The notes beneath the pieces are model-generated. The model did not search any database. It saw only the letters and a program-made list of their open reading frames with translations, and was not told the origin of the DNA. The translations under genes were made by a program, and so were the position numbers. Shown here piece by piece: positions 50,943 through 59,306 of a DNA stretch of 64,000 nt. The stretch is from JADKCZ01 sp963786945 (GTDB lineage: Bacteria > Myxococcota > Myxococcia > Myxococcales > Anaeromyxobacteraceae): contig CAWBAO010000006.1 of the NCBI GenBank assembly GCA_963786945.1, positions 62,001 through 126,000 on the forward strand, in the 5' to 3' direction. The stretch's first letter is position 1, and each line of letters starts with the position of its first letter.

Positions 50943-51386
50943 TCAGGCCCCGATCCGCCGGAAGAGCTCCTCGGCGGGGACCAGCTGCACCCCGTCGCCC
51001 GCGAGGAGGCGGGCGGCGCCATCCGGGTCCTCGAGCCGGAAGAGGAGCGTGGCGCTCCTGTCCCTCTCACGGTGGGTGAAGGGATACATGTACTCGATCC
51101 CCAGCCCGTGCCGCTCGAAGGCCGCCAGCACCGCGGCCAGGCCGCCCGGCCGGTCGGGCACGTCGATGGCCAGCAGGTCGGTGACCTTGACCACGATGCC
51201 GGCCTTCTCCAGCACCTGCTGGGCCCGTTGCCAGTCCCTGACCACCAGCCTGAGGATGCCGAACTGCTGGGTGTCGGCCAGCGACATGGTGAGGATGTCG
51301 ATCCCGGCGTCTCCCAGCGCCTGGCAGGGGGCGCGCAGCTGGCCGGGCCGGTTCTCGAGGAAGAGCGACAGCTGGCGGATCTTCAT
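50943..51386 (-). CDS. Tandem ACT-domain protein
   Basis: 147 residues, two ACT domains: MKIRQLSLFLENRPGQLRAPCQ (domain 1) and VLAIDVPDRPGGLAAVLAAF-like DLLAIDVPDRPGGLAAVLAA (domain 2). ACT pairs bind small effectors, often amino acids. Such proteins recur next to paaK-type ligases, where they are thought to be regulators. ATG 51386 chosen because MKIRQLSLF is the family start; 3 nt from the paaK ATG downstream. Confidence 0.9.
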   Translation of the reverse strand: MKIRQLSLFLENRPGQLRAPCQALGDAGIDILTMSLADTQQFGILRLVVRDWQRAQQVLEKAGIVVKVTDLLAIDVPDRPGGLAAVLAAFERHGLGIEYMYPFTHRERDRSATLLFRLEDPDGAARLLAGDGVQLVPAEELFRRIGA

Positions 51387-51511
51387 GGTGGGGCCTCCGG
51401 CCGGGCGGGACGTTGGCATGGCGCCCGCGCGCTCCGCAAGCGTGACGGACGGGCGCGACGAACGGGCTGCAAGTTCGGCCGATCTGTGATGAGGTCGTGC
51501 CGGAGGTCCAC

Positions 51512-51931
51512 GTGTCCACGCTCGCCGATCCATCCGAGACCGAACGAATCAACGCCTTCCTCGCGGCCGGCCCCTTCGCGGTGGTCGGCGCCAGCACCGA
51601 CCGCTCGAAGTACGGCAACAAGGTGCTGCGCTGCTACCAGCAGCACGGCCGGGAGGTCTACCCGATCAACCCCAAGGCCCCGCAGGTGGAGGGGCTGAAG
51701 GCCTATCCCTCGCTGGCCGCGCTGCCCGTGAAGGTCCAGGCCATCTCGGTCATCACGCCCCCGGCGGCCACCGAGCAGGTGGTGCGCGAGGCCCACGCCG
51801 CGGGCGTCCGCCACGTCTGGATGCAGCCCGGCGCCGAGAGCGACGCGGCCATCCAGAGCGCCCGCTCGCTCGGCATGAACGTCATCGCGGGCGGGCCCTG
51901 CGTGCTGGTGGTGATGGGCTACCACGAGTGA
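51512..51931 (+). CDS. CoA-binding domain protein
   Basis: 139 residues, stand-alone CoA-binding Rossmann domain. FAVVGASTDRSKYGNKVLRCY is the nucleotide loop; VYPINPKAPQVEGLKAYPSL and HVWMQPGAESDAAIQSA complete it, with NVIAGGPCVLV near the end. Same fold as the gene at 19581 but a different subgroup (YccU-like). GTG 51512 has GGAGGT 4 nt upstream; an earlier GTG at 51497 has a poorer site. Confidence 0.9.
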   Translation: MSTLADPSETERINAFLAAGPFAVVGASTDRSKYGNKVLRCYQQHGREVYPINPKAPQVEGLKAYPSLAALPVKVQAISVITPPAATEQVVREAHAAGVRHVWMQPGAESDAAIQSARSLGMNVIAGGPCVLVVMGYHE

Positions 51932-51946
51932 GCCCGGCTGGAGCCC

Positions 51947-52711
51947 TCAGAGGTGCAGCGGCCACCCCAGGCTGTCGGCCACGCCCAGCGCGCCGATGAG
52001 CAGCAGGAAGCCGCCGAAGATCGGCTCCAGCAGCCTCGGGTTCATGCGGACCGCGGTGCGGGCCCCGACGTAGGAGAGCGGGATCGAGCCCAGGCCGAAG
52101 ACGAGGACGATGGGCCAGGACACGTGGCCCAGGGCCACGTGGACGGCGGTGCCCGGGACCGCCAGGACCGCCGAGGTCACCAGCGAGCAGGCGAAGGCGG
52201 TCTTGAGGGGGAGGCGGAGGACCCGCACGTAGAGCGGAGCCAGCAGGAACCCCCCCGCGTTGGCGAGGAGGCCGGCCAGGAAGCCCACCCCGGCGCCGAC
52301 GGCGGCGCTGCGCCATCGCTTGGGGCCGGGGAGGAGGGGCTCCTCGACCGCCCGGGAGGTGGTGGGGTGCACCAGGAAGGACAGGCCCAGGCCGCCGATG
52401 ACCAGGTTGCTGAGGAGCAGCAGGCCGGTGCCACCCACGTACTCGCTGCTCCACGATCCGAGCATGGTGGCCGGGAGCCCCAGCAGCACGCTCCACAGCA
52501 CCACCTCGCGGTCGTACAGCCCCTCCTTGAAGTAGGCCAGGCTGGCGAGGATGGTGCCGGGAATGGTGGCGGGCAGCGGCGAGGCCACGGCGAAGAAGGC
52601 CGGGACCCCCGCCAGCTGGAGCAGGGGCGTGGCCACCGCGCTGCCGCCCTTGCCGAAGAGCCCTCCGGTGAAACCGACCAGCAGGCCGATCAGGAGGAGG
52701 CGCAGGGACAT
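51947..52711 (-). CDS. TauE/SafE-family anion transporter
   Basis: 254 residues, about eight membrane segments. Two halves share the motif GFTGGLFGKGGSAVATPLL (first) and GFLAGLLANAGGFLLAPLY (second), the inverted repeat of the sulfite exporter TauE/SafE (TSUP) family. Moves sulfite, sulfonates or organic acids; substrate unknown. TAGAGT ends 6 nt before the ATG on this strand, which would make a near-leaderless message. Confidence 0.9.
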   Translation of the reverse strand: MSLRLLLIGLLVGFTGGLFGKGGSAVATPLLQLAGVPAFFAVASPLPATIPGTILASLAYFKEGLYDREVVLWSVLLGLPATMLGSWSSEYVGGTGLLLLSNLVIGGLGLSFLVHPTTSRAVEEPLLPGPKRWRSAAVGAGVGFLAGLLANAGGFLLAPLYVRVLRLPLKTAFACSLVTSAVLAVPGTAVHVALGHVSWPIVLVFGLGSIPLSYVGARTAVRMNPRLLEPIFGGFLLLIGALGVADSLGWPLHL

Positions 52712-52717
52712 CGCGAC

Positions 52718-52723
52718 ACTCTA
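52718..52723 (-). promoter_or_regulatory. Possible -10 element (TAGAGT) next to a start codon
   Basis: Reading the minus strand, TAGAGT is followed by six bases and then the ATG of the TauE/SafE gene. Similar TAGAGT/TAGATT sequences precede genes at 9619 and 13016. No matching -35 seen. Confidence 0.25.
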
Positions 52724-52764
52724 GCGGCCGGCGCGGCGGCGGTGAAGGCGACCGGGCGCGGCCG

Positions 52765-53109
52765 TCACCCCGGTGGCCAGCCCATCTGCCGCCCGCCCAG
52801 GACGTGGAGGTGGACGTGGAAGACCACCTGGCCTCCCTCGCGGTTGGTGTTGAACATGGCGCGCCAGCCCCGCTCGGCGACGCCGGCCGCCGCGGCCACC
52901 TGGGCTGCCACCCGCAGCAGGTGCCCCACCAGCGGCTCGTCGACGGCGGTGAGCTCGTTGAGCGAGGCGATGTGACGGCGAGGGATGACCAGCGCGTGGA
53001 AGGGCGCCTGCGGGTTGATGTCGGCGAAGGCGACGCACTGGTCGTCCTCGTGGAGCAGCCGGGGGGTCATGCGGCCGGTGGCGATCTGGCAGAAGAGGCA
53101 GTCGGACAT
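52765..53109 (-). CDS. HIT-family nucleotide hydrolase/transferase
   Basis: 114 residues. CLFCQIATGR (zinc-site Cys pair), INPQAPFHALVIPRRH, and the active triad HVHLH at 98-102 followed by VLGGRQMGWPPG. HINT-type protein: hydrolyses AMP-amidates or AMP-lysine-like substrates. Start at ATG 53109 to give the family MSDCLFC opening; six more codons are possible upstream. Confidence 0.94.
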   Translation of the reverse strand: MSDCLFCQIATGRMTPRLLHEDDQCVAFADINPQAPFHALVIPRRHIASLNELTAVDEPLVGHLLRVAAQVAAAAGVAERGWRAMFNTNREGGQVVFHVHLHVLGGRQMGWPPG

Positions 53110-53161
53110 GGCGGGCGACGCTACCACCCTGGCGGCCGGGCCGTCGCGCCCGGCTCGGCGC

Positions 53162-53497
53162 TCACGCCCCGAGGGCGCGGGCCTGCAGCGTGGCCGCGCG
53201 GTCGGCCCACCGGGCGGCGGCCACGGCGTCGCCGCTGGCCCGCTCCACCTCGGCCCGCTCCGCCAGCAGCGCCGCCAGCCGGGCCAGGTTCTCGCGGCCG
53301 TCGACCTGGGCGGCCACGGCCTCGAGGCCGACGGCGTCGATGAGCGCCAGGTCGGCCCCGATGAGGCCGCGGGCCACCCGGTCGAGCTCGTGCCGCGCCG
53401 GCTCGGTCTGGCCCTGCCTGCGCAGCGCCACGATGCCCGCCAGCGCCTTGGCGAAGGCCTCGATGACCCGGAGCACGTAGTCGCGCTGGAAGCTCAT
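53162..53497 (-). CDS. Small helical protein, DUF6483-like
   Basis: 111 residues, three or four amphipathic helices. FQRDYVLRVIEAFAKALAGI and ARHELDRVARGLIGADLALI are the recognisable parts, resembling DUF6483 proteins of unknown function. No signal peptide, no catalytic motif. ATG 53497 preceded by GAGGGG. Diverges from the S9 peptidase. Confidence 0.7.
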   Translation of the reverse strand: MSFQRDYVLRVIEAFAKALAGIVALRRQGQTEPARHELDRVARGLIGADLALIDAVGLEAVAAQVDGRENLARLAALLAERAEVERASGDAVAAARWADRAATLQARALGA

Positions 53498-53579
53498 CCC
53501 CTCAGGCTGCGTCCGGCGGCGGGAATGTCAAGGCGGGCGTCGGCTATGATGCCCCGCCCTCGCCTCCCGGGAGACCTCC

Positions 53580-55730
53580 ATGCGCCGGCTCGTCCTCGCC
53601 GCCTTCTGCTTCGCCCTGCTGGCCACCGCCGCCTCGACCGAGGCGGCGCCGCCACCCACCGCGCCGCCTCCCCCGGCCCCGGCCGCGCCGGCCCCGCCGG
53701 CCCCGGCCGATCCCTTCCTCTGGCTGGAGGACGTGCAGGGCGAGAAGGCGCTGGCCTGGGCCCGGGCCCGCAACGCCGAGAGCGCCGCGGTGCTCGACGC
53801 CGCGCCCGGCTTCAAGGCGCTCGAGCAGCGGCTCCTCTCCATCCTCGACTCCCGGGAGCGGATCCCCTACGTCCGCAAGCTGGGGCGCTGGTACTACAAC
53901 TTCTGGCAGGACGCGGCCAACCCGCGCGGCCTGTGGCGCCGCACCACGCTGGAGGAGTACCGGAAGGCCGCGCCGGCCTGGGAGACCGTCCTCGACGTCG
54001 ACGCGCTGGGGGCGGCCGAGAAGGAGAACTGGGTCTGGCATGGGGCCACCTGCCTGAAGCCGCTCTACCAGCGCTGCCTGGTGCAGCTCTCGCGCGGCGG
54101 CGCCGACGCCGCGGTGGTGCGCGAGTTCGACCTCGAGGCCAGGGCCTTCGTCCCCGGCGGCTTCGCGCTCCCCGAGGCCAAGAGCCACGCCGCCTGGCTC
54201 GACGCCGACACCCTCTACGTCGGCACCGACTTCGGCGCGGGCTCGCTCACCAGCTCCGGCTACCCCCGCGTCATGAAGCGCTGGCGGCGCGGCACGCCGC
54301 TCCAGCAGGCCGAGCTGGTCTACGAGGGGCAGGCCACCGACGTGTCGGTCTCGGCGTGGCACGATCCGACCCGCGGCTTCGAGCGTGACTTCGTGCAGCG
54401 CGGGATGACCTTCTTCTCCAGCGAGCTGTTCCTGCTGCGCGACGGCCGGCCCGTCCGGATCGAGAAGCCGGACAGCGCCGAGGCCGCCGTCTTCCGCGAG
54501 TGGCTCTTCATCACCCTCCGGGACGACTGGGCGGTGGGCGGCCGCACCTGGCCGGCCGGGGCGCTGCTGGCCATCGACCTCGAGCGGTTCCTCGGCGGTG
54601 ACCGGGGCTTCGCCCAGCTCTACGAGCCGGGCCCGCGCAAGTCGCTCGACGCCTTCGAGCCCACCCGCCACCACGTGCTGGTGAACGAGCTCGACGGGGT
54701 CCGCAACCGGCTCTACCTGCTCACCCCCGGCCCCGGTGGCTGGAGGCGCCAGCCGCTGGCGGGCGCCCCCGAGCTGACCACCGTGAGCGTCAGCCCCGTC
54801 GACGCCGACGAGCGCGACGACTACTTCATGACCGTGGCCGGCTTCCTCACCCCGTCGACGCTCTCGCTGGCCGGCACCAGCGGGGCCGCGCCGGTGAAGC
54901 TCAAGCAGCTGCCCGACTTCTTCGACACCAGGGGGCTGGCGGTGAGCCAGCACGAGGCCGTCTCGGCCGACGGCACGCGCATCCCCTACTTCCAGGTGGC
55001 CCGCGCCGGCCTGGCGCTCGACGGCCGGAACCCCACGCTGCTCTACGGATACGGCGGCTTCGAGATCTCCCTGCTGCCCTGGTACAGCGGCGCGGTGGGC
55101 GCGGCCTGGCTGGAGCGGGGGGGCGTCTACGTGGTGGCCAACATCCGCGGTGGCGGCGAGTTCGGGCCGCGCTGGCACCAGGCGGCCCTGAAGGAGAAGC
55201 GGCCACGCGCCTACGAGGACTTCATCGCGGTGGGCGAGGACCTGGTCCGCCGCAAGGTCACCAGCCCGGCGCGGCTCGGCACCGAGGGGGGCAGCAACGG
55301 CGGCCTGCTGGTGGGGAACATGCTCACCCGCCGGCCCGACCTCTTCGGGGCCGTGGTCTGCGAGGTGCCGCTGCTCGACATGCGCCGCTACCACCTGCTG
55401 CTGGCCGGGGCCAGCTGGATGGGCGAGTACGGCAACCCCGACGACCCGGCCGAGTGGGCCTTCATCGAGGGCTTCTCCCCGTACCACCAGGTGAAGCCGG
55501 GGACGCGCTACCCGCCCACCCTCTTCATGACCTCGACCCGCGACGACCGGGTCCACCCCGGCCACGCCCGCAAGATGATGGCGAAGCTGCTGGCCGACGG
55601 GCAGCCGGTCCTCTACTTCGAGAACATCGAGGGCGGCCACGGCGGCGCGGCCGACAACAGGCAGCGGGCCCACATGCAGGCGCTGGCCTACACCTTCCTC
55701 TGGAAGGAGCTGGGGCCGGGCACGCGGTAG
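53580..55730 (+). CDS. Prolyl oligopeptidase-family serine peptidase (S9), exported
   Basis: 716 residues. Signal peptide RRLVLAAFCFALLATAAST, then a Pro/Ala linker and the family opening DPFLWLEDVQGEKALAWARA. The middle is the beta-propeller; the C-terminal alpha/beta-hydrolase has YGYGGFEISLLPWY, ANIRGGGEFGPRWHQAALK, the nucleophile in TEGGSNGGLLVG (Ser572), Asp in STRDDRVHPGHA and His in IEGGHGGA. Cleaves short proline-containing peptides in the periplasm. A TATGAT at 53545 could be its -10 element. The stop is 1 nt from the dtd stop on the other strand. Confidence 0.93.
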   Translation: MRRLVLAAFCFALLATAASTEAAPPPTAPPPPAPAAPAPPAPADPFLWLEDVQGEKALAWARARNAESAAVLDAAPGFKALEQRLLSILDSRERIPYVRKLGRWYYNFWQDAANPRGLWRRTTLEEYRKAAPAWETVLDVDALGAAEKENWVWHGATCLKPLYQRCLVQLSRGGADAAVVREFDLEARAFVPGGFALPEAKSHAAWLDADTLYVGTDFGAGSLTSSGYPRVMKRWRRGTPLQQAELVYEGQATDVSVSAWHDPTRGFERDFVQRGMTFFSSELFLLRDGRPVRIEKPDSAEAAVFREWLFITLRDDWAVGGRTWPAGALLAIDLERFLGGDRGFAQLYEPGPRKSLDAFEPTRHHVLVNELDGVRNRLYLLTPGPGGWRRQPLAGAPELTTVSVSPVDADERDDYFMTVAGFLTPSTLSLAGTSGAAPVKLKQLPDFFDTRGLAVSQHEAVSADGTRIPYFQVARAGLALDGRNPTLLYGYGGFEISLLPWYSGAVGAAWLERGGVYVVANIRGGGEFGPRWHQAALKEKRPRAYEDFIAVGEDLVRRKVTSPARLGTEGGSNGGLLVGNMLTRRPDLFGAVVCEVPLLDMRRYHLLLAGASWMGEYGNPDDPAEWAFIEGFSPYHQVKPGTRYPPTLFMTSTRDDRVHPGHARKMMAKLLADGQPVLYFENIEGGHGGAADNRQRAHMQALAYTFLWKELGPGTR

Positions 55731-55731
55731 C

Positions 55732-56181
55732 TCAGAACAGCTTGCGGGTGTCGAGCAGGATGGTGACCGGCCCGTCGTTCACCAGCTCGACCGCCATGTC
55801 GGCGCGGAAGACGCCGGTGGCCACCGGCAGCCCCTTCTCGCGCAGCAGCGCGCAGACCCGCTGGTAGAGCGCGTCGGCCGCCTCGGGGGGCGCGGCCTCG
55901 GTGAAGCCGGGCCGGTTCCCCTTGCGGGCGTCGCCGAGCAGGGTGAACTGCGAGATCACCAGCAGGCCGCCGCCCACCTCGGCGAGCGCCAGGTTCATCT
56001 TGCCGGCCTGGTCCTCGAAGACCCGCAGCCCCGCCAGCTTGTCGGCCATGGCGCGGGCGTCGGCCTCGCCGTCGTCGCGGGCCACCCCCAGCAGCACCAC
56101 CAGGCCCCTGCCCACCGCCCCGACCGGCCGGCCCTCGACCCGCACCTCGCCCCGGCTGACCCGCTGCACCACCGCTCGCAT
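55732..56181 (-). CDS. dtd: D-aminoacyl-tRNA deacylase
   Basis: 149 residues. Removes D-amino acids mischarged onto tRNA. MRAVVQRVSRGEVRV is the family start; LLVISQFTLLGDARKGNRPGF carries the SQFTL motif and VNDGPVTILLDT the cross-subunit Gly-cisPro (GPxT). Start ATG 56181 is 25 nt from the astA start on the other strand, so both share a very short divergent promoter region. Confidence 0.96.
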   Translation of the reverse strand: MRAVVQRVSRGEVRVEGRPVGAVGRGLVVLLGVARDDGEADARAMADKLAGLRVFEDQAGKMNLALAEVGGGLLVISQFTLLGDARKGNRPGFTEAAPPEAADALYQRVCALLREKGLPVATGVFRADMAVELVNDGPVTILLDTRKLF

Positions 56182-56206
56182 GGTGGGGCATGATACTCCT
56201 TGTCCC

Positions 56207-57232
56207 ATGCTCCTCCTGCGAGACGCCCAGCGGAGCGACCTGGCCGGCCTGGCGGCGCTGGCCGCCGAGCTCGACTCGGTCAACCTGCCGGACGACCGGC
56301 GCGCCCTCGGCCAGATCGTCGACCGCTCGGTTCGCAGCTTCACCGGCCGCATCCGCGACCCGCTGGCCCGCGCCTACGTCTTCGTGGCCGAGGCGCCGGG
56401 CACCGGCCGGCTGGTCGGCACCTCGATGCTGATCGCCAAGCACGGCACCCACGAGTCGCCCTGCACCTTCTTCACGGTCTCGGAGCGCGAGCACTACTCC
56501 TCCACGCTCGATCGCCACTTCCGCCACACCGTGCTCTCGCTGGGCTACCACTTCGACGGGCCCACCGAGATCGGCGGCCTGGTGGTCCGCCCCGAGCACC
56601 GGCGCAGCCCGGAGAAGGCCGGCAAGCAGCTCTCCTTCGTCCGCTTCCTCTACCTGGCCATGCACCGGGACCACTTCCGCGACACGGTGCTGGCCGAGCT
56701 GATGGGACCGCTCACCGCCGACGGGAAGAGCGCCTTCTGGGAGGCCTTCGGCCGCGGGTTCACCGGCCTCGACTACCAGGCGGCCGACAAGCTCTCGCGC
56801 GAGAACAAGGAGTTCATCCAGCAGCTCTTCCCGCCCCTCGACGTCTACGCCAGCCTGCTGGCGCCGGCGGCGCGCCGCGCCCTCGGCGCGGTGGGCGCCA
56901 AGGCCAGGCCGGTGCAGGCCATGCTGGAGCGGATCGGCTTCCGGTACGTCCACCGCATCGACCCGTTCGACGGCGGCCCGCACTACGAGGCCCCGCTGGG
57001 CGCCATCGCGCCGGTGAAGGCCTGCCGGCACGCCACGCTGCTGGCCGAGCCGCTCCGCGGCGACGCCCCCGAGCGCCTGGTGGCGAGGACCCTGCCGCGC
57101 GGGCCGAGCCGCTTCCGGGCGGTGCGGACGCCGGCACGGCTGGCCGGCACCCGGGTGGCCCTGCCGGCCGGGGCCTCCCGGCTGCTGGGCGCCCCGCCCG
57201 GCGAGATCCTCCACCTCGTCCCCTTCGACTGA
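56207..57232 (+). CDS. astA: Arginine N-succinyltransferase
   Basis: 341 residues. First step of the AST arginine-degradation pathway: succinyl-CoA + arginine. LLRDAQRSDLAGLAALAAEL, FFTVSEREHYSSTLDRHFR, GYHFDGPTEIGGLVVRPEHR and the C-terminal DVYASLLAPAARRALG match AstA. The rest of the ast operon (astBCDE) is not adjacent, and no arginine transporter is here, so the enzyme may act on another acceptor; acyl-donor binding is by the C-terminal GNAT-like fold. Confidence 0.9.
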   Translation: MLLLRDAQRSDLAGLAALAAELDSVNLPDDRRALGQIVDRSVRSFTGRIRDPLARAYVFVAEAPGTGRLVGTSMLIAKHGTHESPCTFFTVSEREHYSSTLDRHFRHTVLSLGYHFDGPTEIGGLVVRPEHRRSPEKAGKQLSFVRFLYLAMHRDHFRDTVLAELMGPLTADGKSAFWEAFGRGFTGLDYQAADKLSRENKEFIQQLFPPLDVYASLLAPAARRALGAVGAKARPVQAMLERIGFRYVHRIDPFDGGPHYEAPLGAIAPVKACRHATLLAEPLRGDAPERLVARTLPRGPSRFRAVRTPARLAGTRVALPAGASRLLGAPPGEILHLVPFD

Positions 57233-57249
57233 CCGTGAAAGGCGGCGCC

Positions 57250-57945
57250 ATGACCCCGTGCTCGCGCCTCGCCCCGCCGCTCGTCGCCCTGCTGGCCGCC
57301 TGCGCCACCTCGAAGCCCCCGGCCGCCCCGGCCCCGGCTCCCGCCGCGGTGCTCGCGCCGTCGCGCCCGGCCACGCCCGCCCAGGCCGAGGCACAGGCCC
57401 GCGCGGCCGACCAGGCCTTCTCGGCCGCCGCGGTGGCGCATGACGCCCGGGCCTTCGCCGCCTTCCTCGCCACCGATGCGGTGTTCGTGGGCCACGACGG
57501 CGTCTCGGCCGGCGCGGCCGCGGTCTGCAACGACTGGGCGCCGCTGCTGGACCCGGGCGGCCCGACCCTGTCCTGGGTGCCCGATGCGTCGCTCGCCGCC
57601 GCCAGCGGCGACCTGGTGGTGACCCGCGGAGCCTGGAGCCTGGCGCCGGCCGACGGCGGGGAGGCCCGCGCCGGCCGCTACCTCACGGTCTGGCGGCGCG
57701 AGGCCGACGGCCGGCTGCGGGTCGTGCTGGACGGCCCCGACACGCCGCTGCCCCCCGAGGCGCAGCGCGCGACCCGGCAGCCGCTGCGGCGCGTCGTCTC
57801 GCAGGACCAGCAGCTGGGCGCCGTGGCCGGGCAGCTCCTCGACGGGTCGCGCGAGGTGGGTGGCTTCATGCTGGTCGAGGCCCGGGACGGCGCCGCCTGG
57901 CGCGTGCTGGCCGAGGTGGGCAGCTGGCGGCCGGCGGTGCCGTGA
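57250..57945 (+). CDS. Lipoprotein with SnoaL/DUF4440-like domain
   Basis: 231 residues. Signal MTPCSRLAPPLVALLAACATS with lipobox LAAC; Pro/Ala linker; then a single NTF2-like fold (AADQAFSAAAVAHDARAFAA, FLATDAVFVGHDGVSAGAAA, GRYLTVWRREADGRLRVVLD). Acts in the periplasm; ligand unknown. A second half continues with GGFMLVEARDGAAWRVLAEV. ATG 57250 has AAAGGCGG upstream and lies 17 nt after astA, so probably co-transcribed. Confidence 0.75.
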   Translation: MTPCSRLAPPLVALLAACATSKPPAAPAPAPAAVLAPSRPATPAQAEAQARAADQAFSAAAVAHDARAFAAFLATDAVFVGHDGVSAGAAAVCNDWAPLLDPGGPTLSWVPDASLAAASGDLVVTRGAWSLAPADGGEARAGRYLTVWRREADGRLRVVLDGPDTPLPPEAQRATRQPLRRVVSQDQQLGAVAGQLLDGSREVGGFMLVEARDGAAWRVLAEVGSWRPAVP

Positions 57946-57973
57946 CGGCGGTGCCACTGCCGCCGGCGCCGGG

Positions 57974-59290
57974 CTAGGAGCGGGCGCCGACCCGGTCCAG
58001 CTCCTCGGCGATGGCCGGCGCCTCCTCCCGCGACATCCTCGTGACCACCACCTGCATCCAGGCCAGGCAGGTCACCGAGAGCAGGAAGATGAAGGCGAAG
58101 GTGGTGGTGGGCAGGTGCGTCGCCTCCAGCAGGGCGCCGAAGAGGATGGGCATGACGAAGCCGCCCAGCCCGCCGATGACGCCCACCAGGCCGCCCACCG
58201 ATCCCACCTTGTCGGGGAAGTAGTGGGGGATGTGCTTGAAGACCGCCGCCTTCCCGATCCCCATGGCGAGGCCGAGCACGAAGACGATGGCGGTGAAGAG
58301 GTACGGCCCCATCCGCAGCGAGAGGCTCGGCGCTGCGCCCGCGGCGGCGTACTTGGCCGGCACGGTGAAGTCCATCTGCACGTCGGGGAACATGAGCAGG
58401 AACGAGGCCACCACGCAGACGGAGAGGACCCAGTACATCACCGTCCTCGCCCCGTAGCGGTCGGAGAGCCAGCCGCCGGGCGCGCGGATGATGCCGGAGG
58501 GGAAGACGAAGATGGCGGTGAGCAAGGCCGCCTGGCCGAGCGGCAGGCCGAAGACGTCGATGTAGTACTTGGGGAGCCAGAGCGACAGCGCCACGTATCC
58601 GCCGAAGACCAGGAAGTAGTAGAGGCTGAAGCGCCAGACCCGCACGTGCTTGAGCGGCGCCAGCAGCTCGCGCACCGAGTCCTGCTTGTGGTGCGAGTGG
58701 TCGGTGTAGGTGAAGGTCCAGTAGATGATCGCCGTGACCAGCACGGCGATGGCGTAGACGAAGGGCACGAACCGCCAGCCGCCCGGGACGAGCCCGTACC
58801 CGCCGGCCGGCACCACCAGCATCAGCCCCGGCGCGAGGAGCTTGGTCAGCGAGGCGCCGGTGTTGCCGGCCCCGAAGATGCCCAGCGCCGTCCCCTGCAG
58901 CCGCTGCGGGAACCAGGCCGAGGTGTAGGCGATCCCCACGGCGAAGGTGGTCCCGGCCAGGCCGATGAAGAGCCCCAGCACCAGGTACTGCCAGTACTGG
59001 GTGGCCTGGGAGAGCAGCAGCAGCGGGATGGCGCTGGAGGCCAGCAGCGCGGTGAAGATGGGGCGCCCGCCATACCAGTCGGTGGCCATGCCGACGGGCA
59101 GCCGCAGCAGCGACCCGGTGAGGATGGGCAGGGCCACCAGCACCGCGAACTCGGTCTCCCCGAGCTGGAGCTCCTTGCGGATGGCGATGCCGATGATGGC
59201 GAACACCACCCACACGGCGAACATCACCGTGAACCCGAAGGTGTTCATCGCCAGGACGCTGTTTCGCTTCCAGAGGTCGGACCGTTCCAT
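57974..59290 (-). CDS. narK: NarK1-type nitrate/nitrite transporter
   Basis: 438-residue MFS protein, 12 membrane segments. MNTFGFTVMFAVWVVFAII and the nitrate signature AGTTFAVGIAYTSAWFPQRL with LGIFGAGNTGASLTK are of the NarK1/NasA type, usually proton-nitrate symporters. It is last in the nar operon, 16 nt after narK2, and probably brings nitrate in to start respiration when no nitrite gradient exists. Function by family and context. Confidence 0.9.
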   Translation of the reverse strand: MERSDLWKRNSVLAMNTFGFTVMFAVWVVFAIIGIAIRKELQLGETEFAVLVALPILTGSLLRLPVGMATDWYGGRPIFTALLASSAIPLLLLSQATQYWQYLVLGLFIGLAGTTFAVGIAYTSAWFPQRLQGTALGIFGAGNTGASLTKLLAPGLMLVVPAGGYGLVPGGWRFVPFVYAIAVLVTAIIYWTFTYTDHSHHKQDSVRELLAPLKHVRVWRFSLYYFLVFGGYVALSLWLPKYYIDVFGLPLGQAALLTAIFVFPSGIIRAPGGWLSDRYGARTVMYWVLSVCVVASFLLMFPDVQMDFTVPAKYAAAGAAPSLSLRMGPYLFTAIVFVLGLAMGIGKAAVFKHIPHYFPDKVGSVGGLVGVIGGLGGFVMPILFGALLEATHLPTTTFAFIFLLSVTCLAWMQVVVTRMSREEAPAIAEELDRVGARS

Positions 59291-59306
59291 GGCTCTTGGC
59301 GCCTCC

